A stretch of 64,000 bases of DNA from Shinisaurus crocodilurus (Eukaryota; Chordata; Lepidosauria; Squamata; Shinisauridae): NCBI GenBank assembly GCA_021292165.1, contig CM037876.1, forward strand, positions 116,627,379-116,691,378, given 5' to 3'. The position numbers and the translations under genes are program-made. The number at the start of each line of letters is the position of its first letter. Position 1 is the first letter of the stretch. Positions 33,895 to 45,570 of this stretch are shown piece after piece. Under the pieces are notes generated by a model. That model did not search any database. It was given only the letters and a program-made list of their open reading frames with translations, and was not told the DNA's origin.

Positions 33895-36800
33895 TGATGG
33901 AGAGCTGACCAATACCACCCAATCAACTTTCTGGTTTAGTAGTGATGTGGACCCAGGTTTCCCACATCCAAACCCATCATTCCCATCACTGCACATCACA
34001 GTGGCTCTGCATGATTTCCAGGCACCTCAATCCCCACTGAAGGTGGTTGTATTTGCAGGTGGTCCTAGTCAGGTAAATCTGTATTAAATTACCTAAAATC
34101 AGCCTGCCTTTTATGTTTGGTGTTTTCACTGGTATAATTTTGATCCTAAAAATGAAATGTTTTAGGAGGCTTATCTAATAAATAGACCACGCCACAGAAA
34201 TGTTTAATGGAAAACAAGTAGAAAACCTGAGAATTAATAACAAATGCAGAAGTCAGTCCAACACTAGTCAACCTCTGAGCATTTGATCTGCAGATCCCAA
34301 AAACAATATGCAGCCAGTTGACTGGGAAGTGGACTGATTTGTGTGTTTGCTATCAATTCTCATTTTTTGCTAGTTGTTTGCCACTAAACGTTTCTGGGGC
34401 TTTGGTCTATTTGCTAGAATGGCCTTCTATAACATTTTATAAATGGGAGTTGTCCACCTAATGCTGCTTGCATGGAGCTGAAAACTAACTCCTGATAATG
34501 AAATAGAACTCCACTCAGACCAGTTTTCCAGATCAAGCCCTTGGGTGTAGCATGCAAACACAGAGAGAAATGTATCAGATACTTTACACACTTCCATAAA
34601 TATTTCACTTTCATAAATACTTCAGTTCAATAAGTATTGAAATGAACAGCACTTTATCGATTTGCACTGGATTTATCTTCATGGTTTACATTTAAGAATC
34701 AATAAAAAGCTAGAAATCTGTTTCTCAAATGACAATGCATCAACACAAAAAAATAATTCACATTTTTAATCTCCAGAAGCAAAGAATTTAAGAGTTCCAG
34801 AAAGATGCTGTATTTTAATACAGCTCATAAATTCATCAAAAACAGCACATGTGGGGAGCCATCTCCAGCCATGTGTAACCATCATGTTTAGTGTATAAAA
34901 GAATTAAGCTTGTTAATTGAAATTGGCATTTTAGAACCTTTAGCTGTCCCCGTAAGCATGAAGTGACAGCCTCTTTCTGAACCTGAAAGCTTTCAGCGTC
35001 GCAGAGTACTATCAATTCAACTGTTACGGAAACGTTGCTTACAATCCATGCACCCCTGAAATAATTGTATGCAGAGATTTCACAGTTAAATGACTGGAAT
35101 GACATCTTCCTTCCTGATCCACAAAATACTCTTGCTATGGCTCCCATGCACTCCCTTGCCTTCAGCCACATTTCCTTACCATTGCCACCTGTTTCAATTC
35201 TTTTCTTGCCCAGTGCCAGCAACTCTACTCTAGGCTCTACCTTCCCTGCAGCTGTACTGGCTTGACCATTTCAATCAGACCTTTTGCTGTGCTGATAACA
35301 TTTGCCATTGACAGTCAAGCTCCAGCACCTTGCCAAAATGCGGCCTTGTAGTATTTAAATAGCATTTCAACTTTAAACTTGCCATTTCTAATGTTAAATT
35401 TTTGTTACCTTGTAAGGGTGCTGCTGGCTGGATGTTGCTCAGATCTCTGTCTCTTTCTCAGTGGAAATCCTGTCCTAGGTGGTGGTGTAAAAATATGTTC
35501 TTGTCACATGCTTTCAGTGCTGGCCTCCCATCCTCTCTCCTAGCCTAGGGCTAACCAGAACAAACCACCTAATCGGTGCACAGCAATCACATGGCCTGAT
35601 TAGTGCTTATCTCAGAGTTAACTTCCTGGGGAGCTGCTGTTTCTGAGGCAGCAAAAGAAAAGGACGTGCAGAGTAGATTTCCAGCTGCCCCAGCCCAGAC
35701 CTCGGCTGTCTGTGAGCCTCTCCCTGGGCACTGTCTGCGTTAGACAAAGCAGGCACTTCGTCAGTGTGCAGTTGACACACTGCCTTGTTTGCTTTACATG
35801 GGGATGGAACTTGAAAGAGATTTAGCTTCATTAGTGGAAAGCAGGTAAGCATGCCGTCCTAGTAAAGAAGAGGAAAGACAAGAAAGGAGAGTGCTTGTTA
35901 AAGTATAAAATGAGTGTATGGAGGGGAGAACGTGGATCAATTTTCTCTCAACAGTGGAACTTGGGGGTCACTCAGTGGAATTGTTGGGGGAGGAGATTCA
36001 GGACAGAATATACTTCCCCCCCTTCACAGAATGCTTAATGCCACAAGATATGGTGATGGTCACTGGCCTAGATGGTTCTAAAATGAATTTAGGCAAATCC
36101 GTGGGTCTATCAATACTAGCCAAGGGAAGCCTTCATATTTAGAGACACTCGGAATATCCATGGCTGGGGGACAAAATAGGGTACGACTATTGCCCTCATG
36201 CCCTAGGGTTCCTAGAAGCATCTGGCTGCCCACTGTTGGAAACAGCAAGCTAGGCTAGAAGGGCCCTTTGGGCTGATCCAGGAGGACTTTTCTTGTGTTC
36301 TTAAACAAAACCAGAAAATGTATGTTTGTAAAATATGTGCATAAACTGCACCAAAAGTGGGTCTTCCTATGCAAGCAGATTTTTGTCAGTTTAAACATGC
36401 ATAGGATTGCGCCCTAACTCTCTCTGCTTATGCTCAGGTTCATAGAGAGCCACTGTGGTTGCTAGTCCCAAACATTAAGAAGTCAGAGCGATAGGGCAAT
36501 TGTACACTAGCCCAGAGCTCAGCAGTCTCATGCTATTGCACTGGGGTTATTTAGGGAAGGGGAGGATTTCCCACTTGTTGACCTTCTGCACTCATGATTC
36601 TGTATGGATTCCCAACTTGTTAAATAAATAAACAAACATATGAAGCATAATTCTCCCAAACCTCTCCATTTATATTCAGAAAGGAAACAGATGTTTTTAG
36701 AAGCCAGATTTTAAGTACTTCAGTTATGGGGACTGGAAAGTCAATATTTTTTTGTACCAGCCTCTTCTTTATGTCTTTAGGTATGAAAGTAAAATGGGAG

Positions 36801-37315
36801 CAGGAAACCTTTAATTTAAAGTTATGTCTGTTGTGTGTGTAACGGAACCAGCTTTTTAAAAAAATAAATCATTCCAAAAGGATGGATTGTGGAGTTATAA
36901 TTCACATTCATGTACTGTAGATATTGCTCTTGATCATATTTTTCATTCACTGAACCTGATCTCCTTTCTCATTGAACAAAGGATGAAAAGTGGCTTCAAA
37001 CTGTGAATTGTGCTAAACTGCACTTTGCTTCCAGGGAAGACACTCCACTGGAAACTACGTACTTTGTGGGTGGTTCTGCAGGTTGCTGTGTTAGTGCTCA
37101 GTAGTTTGTGAAAACTTTGTACAAATGCCTGGCACTTGAATTGACTTGCTGGTGTAATCAATTAATTTTGTCCTTTATGTTTATTTCTACATAAAAGGTT
37201 GTATTCAACATGTTAATAGAACAGATTAATTTTATAACATCTGAAGTGTTGTAAAATAGCCAACTAGTGGTTTGTTCTCCAGTGACAAAAGGAAATTTTA
37301 CCAGCCTGCATGTGT
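33895..37315. other. Mostly unique sequence with a SINE tail
   Basis: At 36180-36305 a tRNA-SINE 3' body is visible (GCTAGGCTAGAAGGGCCC, CTGATCCAGGAGG, TTCTTGTGTTCTTA). A GC-moderate block at 35580-35870 ends in a good splice donor (AGCAG/GTAAGC, plus strand at 35844-35849) but has no recognised coding match. The remainder is unassigned. Confidence 0.4.
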
Positions 37316-38421
37316 ATTTACCACAGAGTTGGAGGGGAGGGGACCTGTAGGCCCTCTACTTCAAATCCCTGCTTGATGCAGGAAACCCAGCTGCTGCTGA
37401 AAGACCTCCACAGTAAGGGAGAGCCTATCCACCCCTTCAAGTAATTGGTTCTGTTGTCTAACTGCTCCTTCCATCAAGATGTTTCTCCTAATGTTCAATC
37501 AAAATCCACCCTCCTGTAACTTAAGACCATTAGATCTAGTCCTGCCCTCTGGGGCTGCAGAAAACAAGACTTTGCTCTCTTTTATGTGACAGCCCTTCAC
37601 ATATCTGAAGTGCATCATGTACCCCTCCCCCAGTCTTCTCTTCTCCAGGCTAAACATACCCAGTTCCTTCAGCCATTCCTTGTTTCCCACTGATCATCTT
37701 CCTTGCCCTCCTCTGAACCTGTTCCAATTTGTCTATACACTTCTGAAAGTGCAGCACCCAGAACTGGACACAGAACTTGAGATAAAGTCTGACTACTGCA
37801 GAATAAAGTGGAACTATTACTTCTCATGACTTGGAAACAAGGCAAGGGTTCTGTTAATGCATGAATGGCACAATCTTATTGTGCCCATAAGTCCCTGAAC
37901 TTGGAGGCTTACGGGCATCCAATGCAGAGTGGGAGGAGTGGCAGAGGCGATCTCCACCTCCGTGCACCTCCCACTCTGTATTTCAGCTCGATGGACGATT
38001 TCTGAGGTGCTTCAGGAGCGGGAGGGAAAGAGGCTGGAGCACTGTCAGAATACATTGTATCCTGACGGCCCTGGTCTCCTCCCCTCCCTGCCCACCAGAA
38101 TGCCCCCTTTACCCCCTCTTTGAGGTTGTTTTCCCAACCTTGGAGAGACAGCTGGCATGGTTCTTTCCATATCAGCTGGGGGGGGGGGGAGAGATCGGAG
38201 TGCAGGTCCCCAGCTCTGAGGCTGGAACTCTGTCTCTGACCTTGGATCTGGGAAACTGAATTATCCTAGGGTCCTCTACACACTGTCTAGGGGCCATAGG
38301 ATTGGTCTCTAATTGTGTTAGCTATTTTTGCAGCTGCATCACACTGCTGACTCATGTTCAGCTCATGATCAACTGCAATCCTGAGATCATTTCATATGAA
38401 CTGCTGCCAAGCCAGGTATCC

Positions 38422-38449
38422 TGTGTGTGTGTGTGTGTGTGTGTGTGTG
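38422..38449. repeat. (GT)n microsatellite inside CR1
   Basis: About 14 GT units following CCAGGTATCC of the antisense CR1. It evidently expanded in place. Confidence 0.95.
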
Positions 38450-38643
38450 GTGGTAATTTTGTTTTTGTTTCGCTTAAATGCAGAACGCTGGTGAATTTCA
38501 TTTTCTTAGTTTCAGCCCAATTTTCCAGTATATCAGAGCCATTTTCAGTTTTATTCTTGTCTTCTGAAGTTTTAGCTATCCCTCCCAGTTTTTGTGTCAT
38601 CCATAAACCCATAAATTTTATAAGGGTTCCCCTACCTCTTCAT

Positions 38644-38778
38644 CTAAAAAAGGCGGGGTATAAATATAATAAATAAATAAATAAATAAACAATCAGCAAC
38701 TTGTGGCTCTCCAGATGTTTTTGGACTGCAATTCCCATCAGCCTTCACCACTGGCTGTGCAGTTAGGGCTGATGAGAG
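38644..38778. mobile_element. SINE tail plus half of a hAT-like MITE
   Basis: A tRNA-SINE 3' end (AAGGCGGGGTATAAATATAA then AATAAATAAATAA) at 38644-38689 is followed directly by a diverged CTCCAGATGTTTTTGGACTG half-palindrome to about 38778. Together they split the CR1. Confidence 0.65.
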
Positions 38779-38960
38779 TTGCAAGATTTATTCTTGACAA
38801 ATCCATGCTGGGTTCTACTAATCACTACTAATTGTTGACAAGGTGCTTACAAACCAACTCCTTTATAAACAGAGTACCGTATCTTCTCTGTATCAAAGTC
38901 AGACTGACCCGTCCGTCTGTAATTTCCTGAATCCTTATTTCTCCCCTTTTTGAGATTGAG

Positions 38961-40745
38961 AAAACATTTACATGGGGTGTAGTATTTTAATTGTATACTT
39001 TCCCCCTAGCATTCTTGTTTATTTGTATTTATTTTGGAGTATTTTTCTCTGTACAAGGGCATTTTCAAAGAAAGTACCTTTGCTTTGCTTTTTTGCTCAT
39101 TACAATATCAGCAATGTGAAACAGGAAGTGGAAGAGAGCCATTTTTTTCATCATATTCTAAACAATGTAAGTTGTGTACACATCTATGGAAGAAACACAA
39201 AACAACCCCCCTCCCCAAGAAATCACCCTCATTTAGTGTCCTGTTTAACTTGATTTGAAGTTTACACTTGCAAAAAAGGAGCAACAAAACATTCTGGAGA
39301 ATGAGAAAGAAGACTTCTCCCTTCTCCACCTATAAAAGAAGCAGGGACTGTGAAAGTGGAAGGTTGGATTCAAAAACTTAGAGGACAAAACAGATTCTTC
39401 CAGGCCTTGAAATGTGTATGTTCTTTTTGCCTGTTAACAACTACATACGAGTTCAAACCCTACCATGTGTTCTTAAATCAACATAAATATATTTTTAGAT
39501 GTGCCCATGTGATGTGAACAAGCACCTCTTTGTTCTTCATCGCTGATTATCAGTCATGGGTGGAGTCAAATCCAATATGATTTTGCTCAACAAAGAGCCC
39601 CATTGCTTAAGGCCAAATTAGATGAGATGTGGGAGATCTGTGATCTGCTTTTTCTGAAAAGCAGCCCGCAGCATCCTCCTGAATTGGAACAAAGGATGGG
39701 AACTTCGCATACCCTCCAACATTTCACAGATGAAAATAGGGACACACATGTGAATTTGTAAGGGGTATGGATAAGCAACATGAAGGTGTGATCAAGAGGG
39801 TGTGGCCAGGCAACATGAGGGGCTTGGAAACAAGGGTATGGCCAGGCAACATGAGGGCATGGTCAAGTACATAAGTTATTAGAGGAAACACACAAAATCT
39901 TATATATTATAATTATTACATTATTATATTATATATTATTTTATAATATTTTATAAGTGGCTTTTGTAAAAAAAATAAATACCTTACTTAAACCCTTAAT
40001 TGTTGATATCTGGTGTTTTTCATGGTGGCGGGGGGGGGGTCAGTGCTTGCAGGGCAATCTTAAAATTGTCAAGATTGGCACAAATTCAACAGGTGAAGCT
40101 TACCCACCCAACCCACACCCCCAAACATGGAGCTTCAGAGAGAAGGGGAAGTTTTTTGCATTTCCTTCTGACACTGTAACCTCACCTGTTAGAGGCACAG
40201 AGTCAGCTCTGTTAGGAAATAAAATCTTTGGCAATAGAAAGATAGGAATCATGTGATAAATTCCCTCATTCACCTCTCTGTTGGCACAGGCAGCAGGTAG
40301 AGCACGTGCATGCGCGCACACACACAACCTTGGGTCTGTTCCCTCTCTCTGCTTCCTGTGGGCAACCTTTGGAGCCCAAGAGCACCTTAAAGTAGCTTGC
40401 GGGAGGCAGTGGAATTCGGGACTCTGCATAACAAAGTGAGAAGCCGTGATGGCTTAAGGGTGACTGTCCCGGCATTTTCGAGGCAGTTGGAGACTATGAA
40501 TTCAGCTTAGAGAACTAAGACCTGAAGCTTGCAGCTAACAATTTGCCTGCTTGGTTCAAGGACCATCCATTAGGGTGATAACGATTTATGGCTTCACTTA
40601 TATGCTTGGAATAGGTAATGTATTTTGTTCATAGGTAATGATGCTACTGAAGTTTCAATGCAGGCTTGGAATGTGAACATTTCCCAGTTTTTAATGTCCA
40701 GATGTATTCCAGGGAAGCACCCATGCAATGAAATTCTTCCAAAGG
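38961..40745. other. Unassigned, partly very AT-rich
   Basis: Two diverged direct copies of GGCCAGGCAACATGAGGG lie at about 39805-39860 and mark a local duplication. A run of TATAATTATTAC-type sequence fills 39900-39960. No gene recognised. Confidence 0.4.
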
Positions 40746-40747
40746 TC

Positions 40748-40912
40748 ATGAAGCTCCCTGGGTGACTTTGGGCCAGTCACTGTCTCTCAGCCTAACCTAC
40801 CTCACAGGGTTGTTGTGAGGATAAAATGGAGAGGAGGAGGAGGATTATGTAAGCCACCTTGGGTTCCTTGCAGGAAAAAAAGTGGGGTATAAATATAATA
40901 AATAAATAAAAT
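40748..40912 (+). mobile_element. tRNA-derived SINE, 5'-truncated
   Basis: Runs from GAAGCTCCCTGGGTGACTTT through AACCTACCTCACAGGGTTGT to GTGGGGTATAAATATAATAA plus an AAATAAA tail. This is the clearest copy of the SINE body in the window and was used to recognise the others. Confidence 0.88.
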
Positions 40913-42340
40913 GATTTAAATCAAGAAAATTATGACTATATACGTATATATGCCAGTTTTGCAGCAACATAGTCTGCATTCAACATACTTGGAGCTCAAA
41001 GTTGGCAGGCATTGTTGGCACATGCTCAGAAGCTTATCACTTCAATCCTTTATATTGGATGAAACTGTAGTTGATTGGCTGAAACTTTTAAAATTGGTCC
41101 AAGGACATGCTTCATTCCCAACCCAGTCTTGGCAGAGAGAGATTGGTCAGATGGAATGGCCAATTAGCTCCTGCCCTAGCTAAGCAGGATCTCTGAACTG
41201 GGCAGGATCAGGCTGAAGCCTCCACTTAGTGGTTGCTTGTTTGTGTCATTTGCTTGTGTGCAGGGCAGGTGGGGGTGGACTTGCAGCTCTGGGCTTTGGT
41301 GCTGAATAAATGGTCCTGGCCTATGGTTGCCTTGGCAACACACTGCCTTCCTCCACTCCTACATGAATTTCCCAAACACTGTTGTGAGAACATGCACATA
41401 TCCCTGAAAGGGACAAAGAGTTGCACAAAGAATTGTGAGCCAATAAAAAATGATCAGAATATGTGATTTTTATCATTCTCTGATGAAACGTAATTGCTGT
41501 CTCAATTCCAAATTGAGAAATGGAGAGTTCACCCATCACTCTTAATAAGTTACTGAAACAATCTGCTGCTGCTGTTTCCAAAATCAGAACCAGAAGATGC
41601 TTTGGGGGAAAAGGTAGGGGAAAAGGGAGACCCCATGCTGGTTGACTGATTTATTGATTAAGGCTGCATTCCTATCCCTATTTACCTGGCAGTAAGTCCC
41701 ACTGAACTCAGTAGGACTTACTTCTGAGTACACACATATAGGATTGCACTGTTATGTACTTTTAGGTCGCCTCTTAGGGCACAGCCAGCACAAAGCAATG
41801 TACATAAAATACAAAAATACAATCTCACAATTACCATAAAATATTTAAAACAGCAGTTTAATCCAATAACAGGCCAGCACCATACCATTAAAACTCTGCT
41901 AAAATATTTTAAAAGAATTTGGGGATTGTGCAGGAATTAGAGCTGTATAAAAAGCCCTTTATCAACAAATGAAACACTTTGTTCTGGAATACAACATTGG
42001 CAACTCTGATACCCAGTTAATATCTAGCTGTACCTGAAGCAGTTGACCACAAAACATTCAATAGCTAAACCCCTCCCCCAGCTTTAACATCCACAGATGA
42101 CCTGAAGCACCCACAAATCCAATTGTCCTGTGAGCCCCTATTGCATGGGAGGCATAAATAATGGTGGTGAAAGTCAGTATCCATAGGTGTTTCACTAATC
42201 CACTGTGACTCTGAAGGACCTGTGATCCAAAGAAACCCACAACAGAAAGCTCCACCACTTTCCCATGCTGCTCTGTCTGGAGGGGAGGATAACATATCTT
42301 CCAACCTCCAGATAATGCTACCCAATTCAGCTACCCAATT
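40913..42340. other. Mostly unique sequence
   Basis: Apart from the MITE at 41655-41750, no gene or bounded element is seen. Confidence 0.4.
41655..41750. mobile_element. piggyBac-like palindromic MITE
   Basis: After TTAAGGCTGCATTCCTATCC it reads TTACCTGGCAGTAAGTCCCA, then CTCAGTAGGACTTACTTCTG, ending TATAGGATTGCACTGTTA. This is a near-palindrome of the same family as 32294. TTAA is intact on the left and mutated on the right. Confidence 0.72.
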
Positions 42341-43540
42341 CACAGACCCGGTTAAACAAACCCTGGGTAACCGTGAACTAGTGGGAGCAAGTGAGCAAGC
42401 ATGCTGTCTCCTGGCTGGCTGCCCATTCCTACTGAACTAAACTGTTGTTCATGATGTCTGAACCCGGAATTCTGGGTTGTTGCAGGAGGAACCACCCACA
42501 CTTGTAACTCATAACACCACACTTCTTCTTGGCTTAGCAGGAGTGAGTGAATAGCTGGCAAGCTGGTTTGCTCCTGCTTCATTCACAATTGCTGCACTAT
42601 GTTTGCATGCCACAACATCTAAAATTCTCTCCAGCTTTGCTGGGAAAGGATTACAATGACTGGATTTGCACAACACAGCAACCCATCATGGGTAACAAGC
42701 CACAGTGGGTTATTGTGTTGTGTGTGTGAGAGCTGGACTGACCCGGGTTCAAAAGCTTCCCTAGCCAGTGACCCTCAGTCCCAGTCACGCAGGCGGAAGG
42801 AGGAGATAACAGCAGTTAATAAAGATTAAAGAGTTTATTTGTAAGACCCAATTACATGGGATTAAGGCAATCAATGCATCTCTTACTCACTACATCATTG
42901 CAGACTCAAATCCAATACCCCAGTGGTAAGGCTAGATGAAGTGTGAAGTCCAGAACAAGAGACATGACGAGAGGAGTGAGACGAGAAGAGTGAGGAGAAG
43001 AAGTGAAGCTATCAACAAGTGTGTTAGCTTTATACCACAGACCCTGCACCTATAAATAGGATATTACTCACCCCAGTTGTATAACCTATTCATCAACATG
43101 TTGATTCCAAACCTGTCCAAGGTTGCTGAGTCATATCACCTTGAGACTATGTCTGGTGACTATGCCTCGTGTACTTCATCTCAAGAGACAACCTCCATAT
43201 CAGGTGATAATCCTGATGTCAGGTGACAATCTCGTTCTGCCTATGCAAAACCTAACAGTGTGAACCTGGACCGTTTTCTGCAGGGTGGCTTGTTCATGGG
43301 CAACAAGTCACTTTGCCAACCCATGGCTTGTTCTAGGGGTTGTTGTCCCCATGATGGCTTGTCATGTAATCCAAAGCTGGGTGACTGCACAAGCGGCACA
43401 GTGGAGCAGCCGTCAGTGGTTTGGCCTCATCCGTGCTAACCACGACCCCTTTTGCAGTCACCGCAGCTCTCTGAAATGTCAGCCGCTGACAGTCCCTTCA
43501 AAGTGCCCACATGGCACACTGGAGCAGCTGTCATTGGTTC
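42340..43540. mobile_element. Hairpin-rich non-autonomous DNA element hosting a solo LTR
   Basis: Sequence on both sides of the LTR shares vocabulary (AACCCACAGTGGGTTATTG-like, GGCTTGTTC, GGGTTGTTG) with the remnants at 0.6 and 15.2 kb. Removing the LTR restores a continuous GTGTGTGAACCTGG. Outer ends could not be fixed, so extent and class are inferred. Confidence 0.45.
42727..43257 (-). mobile_element. Solo LTR, 531 bp
   Basis: The segment starts TGAGAGCTGGACTG and ends CCTAACA (TG...CA), and is flanked by the perfect 5-bp direct repeat GTGTG (42722-42726 and 43258-43262). On the minus strand it has a TATA-like GTATAAAGC near 43030 and an AATAAA at 42834-42839, in the correct order for U3, R and U5. 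A 5-bp duplication fits Ty3/gypsy elements and several endogenous retroviruses; the sequence alone does not decide between them. No internal coding region remains, so it arose by recombination between two LTRs. Confidence 0.85.
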
Positions 43541-44530
43541 TCCATCCGCTTAAAAAAAAAAAAAAAAAGGAGAAGAAGAAGAAGAAGTTGTGCCTGAGAT
43601 TTGTGCAAATGTTTTTGTTTTGTTTTTAAAATCTTGTCGGTAGTTCAGAGTTGCATAAGTGTGCAACTCTGAGTATCCCAAATGCACAGCCCTTCCTCTC
43701 ATCAATGCGCTGGATGGTGTCTCCTCGTCAAAATGCAGGAGGCACCATCTAAGCCTGTGCAACACTGAAAAACTCGTCCCATTGGAGCTCAACAGACTTT
43801 CGACACATTTCTCACCCAACAGCCAAAAGCAGGCCGAGTCGAGGTTTTTTCCCCTAGCTTCTGTGAAATTGCTTGGAACATTTGCACAAATTTGTAGCTG
43901 AGAACCGTGTATCTCTAGTGCAATTTGTGCAAACTGTAATTTGCGTAAATCGGGGCCGACTCATTAGATTCAATTCATTGCTGTTGTTCTTCTTGATGCT
44001 GTCATAGCATTTAACACGAGAGGTACGGAATCCTCCTCCCCTCACTGCAAAGGCACACACTCCCCCCCTGGCCACCTTGAATTTTCTGACAGTTAATTAC
44101 AGATTTGTGCAACATCTGGGCCTCTGCTCTGCAATTTGTGCAAATTTGTGCAAATTGCATAGCGGAGACCTGAATTTTGTGCAAATGTTCCCGGCTTTTT
44201 AAAAAAAATTATGCAAATCGTGGCCCATTTTAAAAATGGATGTTCACATGCTGGCTTGACTCACATCAAATTGGTGCCGGCGCAGGGTTGCCAGAACAGA
44301 ATCTGTGGGGCTGAGTCAAGAAGATCCACTGGATCTCCACCACCACCCCTACCGGACTCCTCACACAGTCCTAGCACCATCCAGCTTGCCGAAGAGGCTG
44401 CACCTTGCGCACGCACTACCTCTTTCTCCTGCTGCTTCCGAGGAGGTGGAAATGGTGGCGAGAGGCAGGAGTGGATCTCTGGCAGCAGCCAGCCAAACAA
44501 GCCCACCGATAACCTTTTTTAAAACTTACA
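43541..44530. other. Unassigned, TTTGTGCAAAT-rich
   Basis: Short words around ATTTGTGCAAATTG recur many times between 43600 and 44210, suggesting an old repeat with internal subrepeats. A poly-A and GAAGAA tract lies at 43552-43590. No gene recognised. Confidence 0.4.
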
Positions 44531-44702
44531 TTTTGAGTAGCGGCAGCAATCTGAACCAATCAGGCACTGCTTTGGGGAGGGGGTATAGCCAATGAGGGCA
44601 CAGGAGTGGCAAAGGGGTAGTCCTTACATTGCTCCTGTGCCCTCACTGGCTGTGTCTTTCAAAAGCAGCATCTGATTGGTTCAGATCACTGCTACTCAAA
44701 AC
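44531..44702. mobile_element. Foldback (long inverted repeat) element
   Basis: The left arm begins TTTTGAGTAGCGGCAGCAAT and the right arm ends ACTGCTACTCAAAAC. Both arms continue inward through CTGAACCAATCAG and GCCAATGAGGGCACAGGAG-type sequence. Nearly the whole 172 bp can fold into one hairpin. No target duplication was fixed, so it may be the core of a larger element. Confidence 0.75.
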
Positions 44703-44890
44703 AGACATATTTTTTAAAAAGTTATTTTAAAATGGTGTGCCATGGTAAATGCAAACTCACCTGGCTGGCTGCTGTGGTGCTTCCTTTTGCTAGGCTAGCA
44801 CCCAGGGCCAGCCCAGCCAGGTTAGCAGGGAGGGAAGAAGAGCTGCCACCACTGCTGGGTAGAAAAGAAAAGAAAAGAAAAGGGAGGGAG

Positions 44891-44891
<1 letters not shown>

Positions 44892-44929
<38 letters not shown>
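44892..44929. repeat. (GGCT)n microsatellite
   Basis: About nine tandem GGCT units, preceded by AAAAG and GGGA repeats at 44862-44890. Confidence 0.96.
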
Positions 44930-44931
<2 letters not shown>

Positions 44932-45434
44932 CAGTGGCAGGGGGTGGCTGGCAGTCGTGGGTGGGGGGCAACCCGCACCGTGTGGTCTGGCCCTGGTTGT
45001 ACCACTCTCCATGCGCCTGCCCTATTCACATGTAAAGTAGGGGTAGGTCTATGTACACATGTACTCTTTTCATGTAGGGTTGACCTCCTTCCCACAGACC
45101 TCCTCTGTGTGTGAACTGTGAACGGGGCAGGCACATGGGCAAAAGCCATATGACTGCCCCAAGACATCTGAAACAGAAACCTGAATAGAAGAAGGAAAGG
45201 ACTTGGGGAGGAGAAAAAGTGAACTCAAGACTTGACTACTGTTACACAGAACTATTCTTGAAAAGCAGTGGTGGTCTTCTAGTGGTCTGGAAACTTCTAA
45301 TGCTGTTGCAACACTCTTGTCTGGGATGGACCAGATAAAGAGTAATAACTCTAGTCCCATTTGATTTGATTTGGTTACCTGCTCATTTCCAGGCTCAGGC
45401 TCAACTGCTGCTTTTTACGCTTTAAACCCCTTAA

Positions 45435-45566
45435 GGCGCAATCCTAGGCATGTCTAGACAGCGAAAAGGCCTACAAGTCACAGCATGTCTTAGCCAGCCA
45501 TGCTGGCTGGGGCATGCTGGGAGTTGTAGACCTTTTCTCTCTCTAAATATGCATAGGATTGCACCC
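45435..45566. mobile_element. piggyBac-like MITE with TTAA flanks
   Basis: TTAA stands on both sides (45431-45434 and 45567-45570). Ends GGCGCAATCCTAGGCATG and GCATAGGATTGCACCC are inverted repeats. The centre is a palindrome around CCAGCCATGCTGGCTGG that shares CATGCTGGGAGTTGTAG with the hAT-type MITEs. The TTAA duplication identifies a piggyBac-type target. Confidence 0.82.
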
Positions 45567-45570
45567 TTAA

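Larger units (their letters stand above)
37320..38960 (-). mobile_element. CR1 LINE, about 1.6 kb antisense, interrupted
   Basis: From the right end of the CR1 inward, the plus strand reads the complement of the CR1 ORF2 end: ATCTAGTCCTGCCCTCTGGG, then CTGGACACAGAACTTGAGAT, then CAGAATAAAGTGGAACTATT. After a foreign stretch (about 37840-38315) it resumes with GCAGCTGCATCACACTGCTG, TCATGTTCAGCTCATGATC and GCTATCCCTCCCAG. After a second interruption (38640-38775, a SINE tail and MITE half) it continues with AATCCATGCTGGGTTCTACT. The order agrees with one element read from 3' to 5'. It is highly diverged and inactive. Confidence 0.78.
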
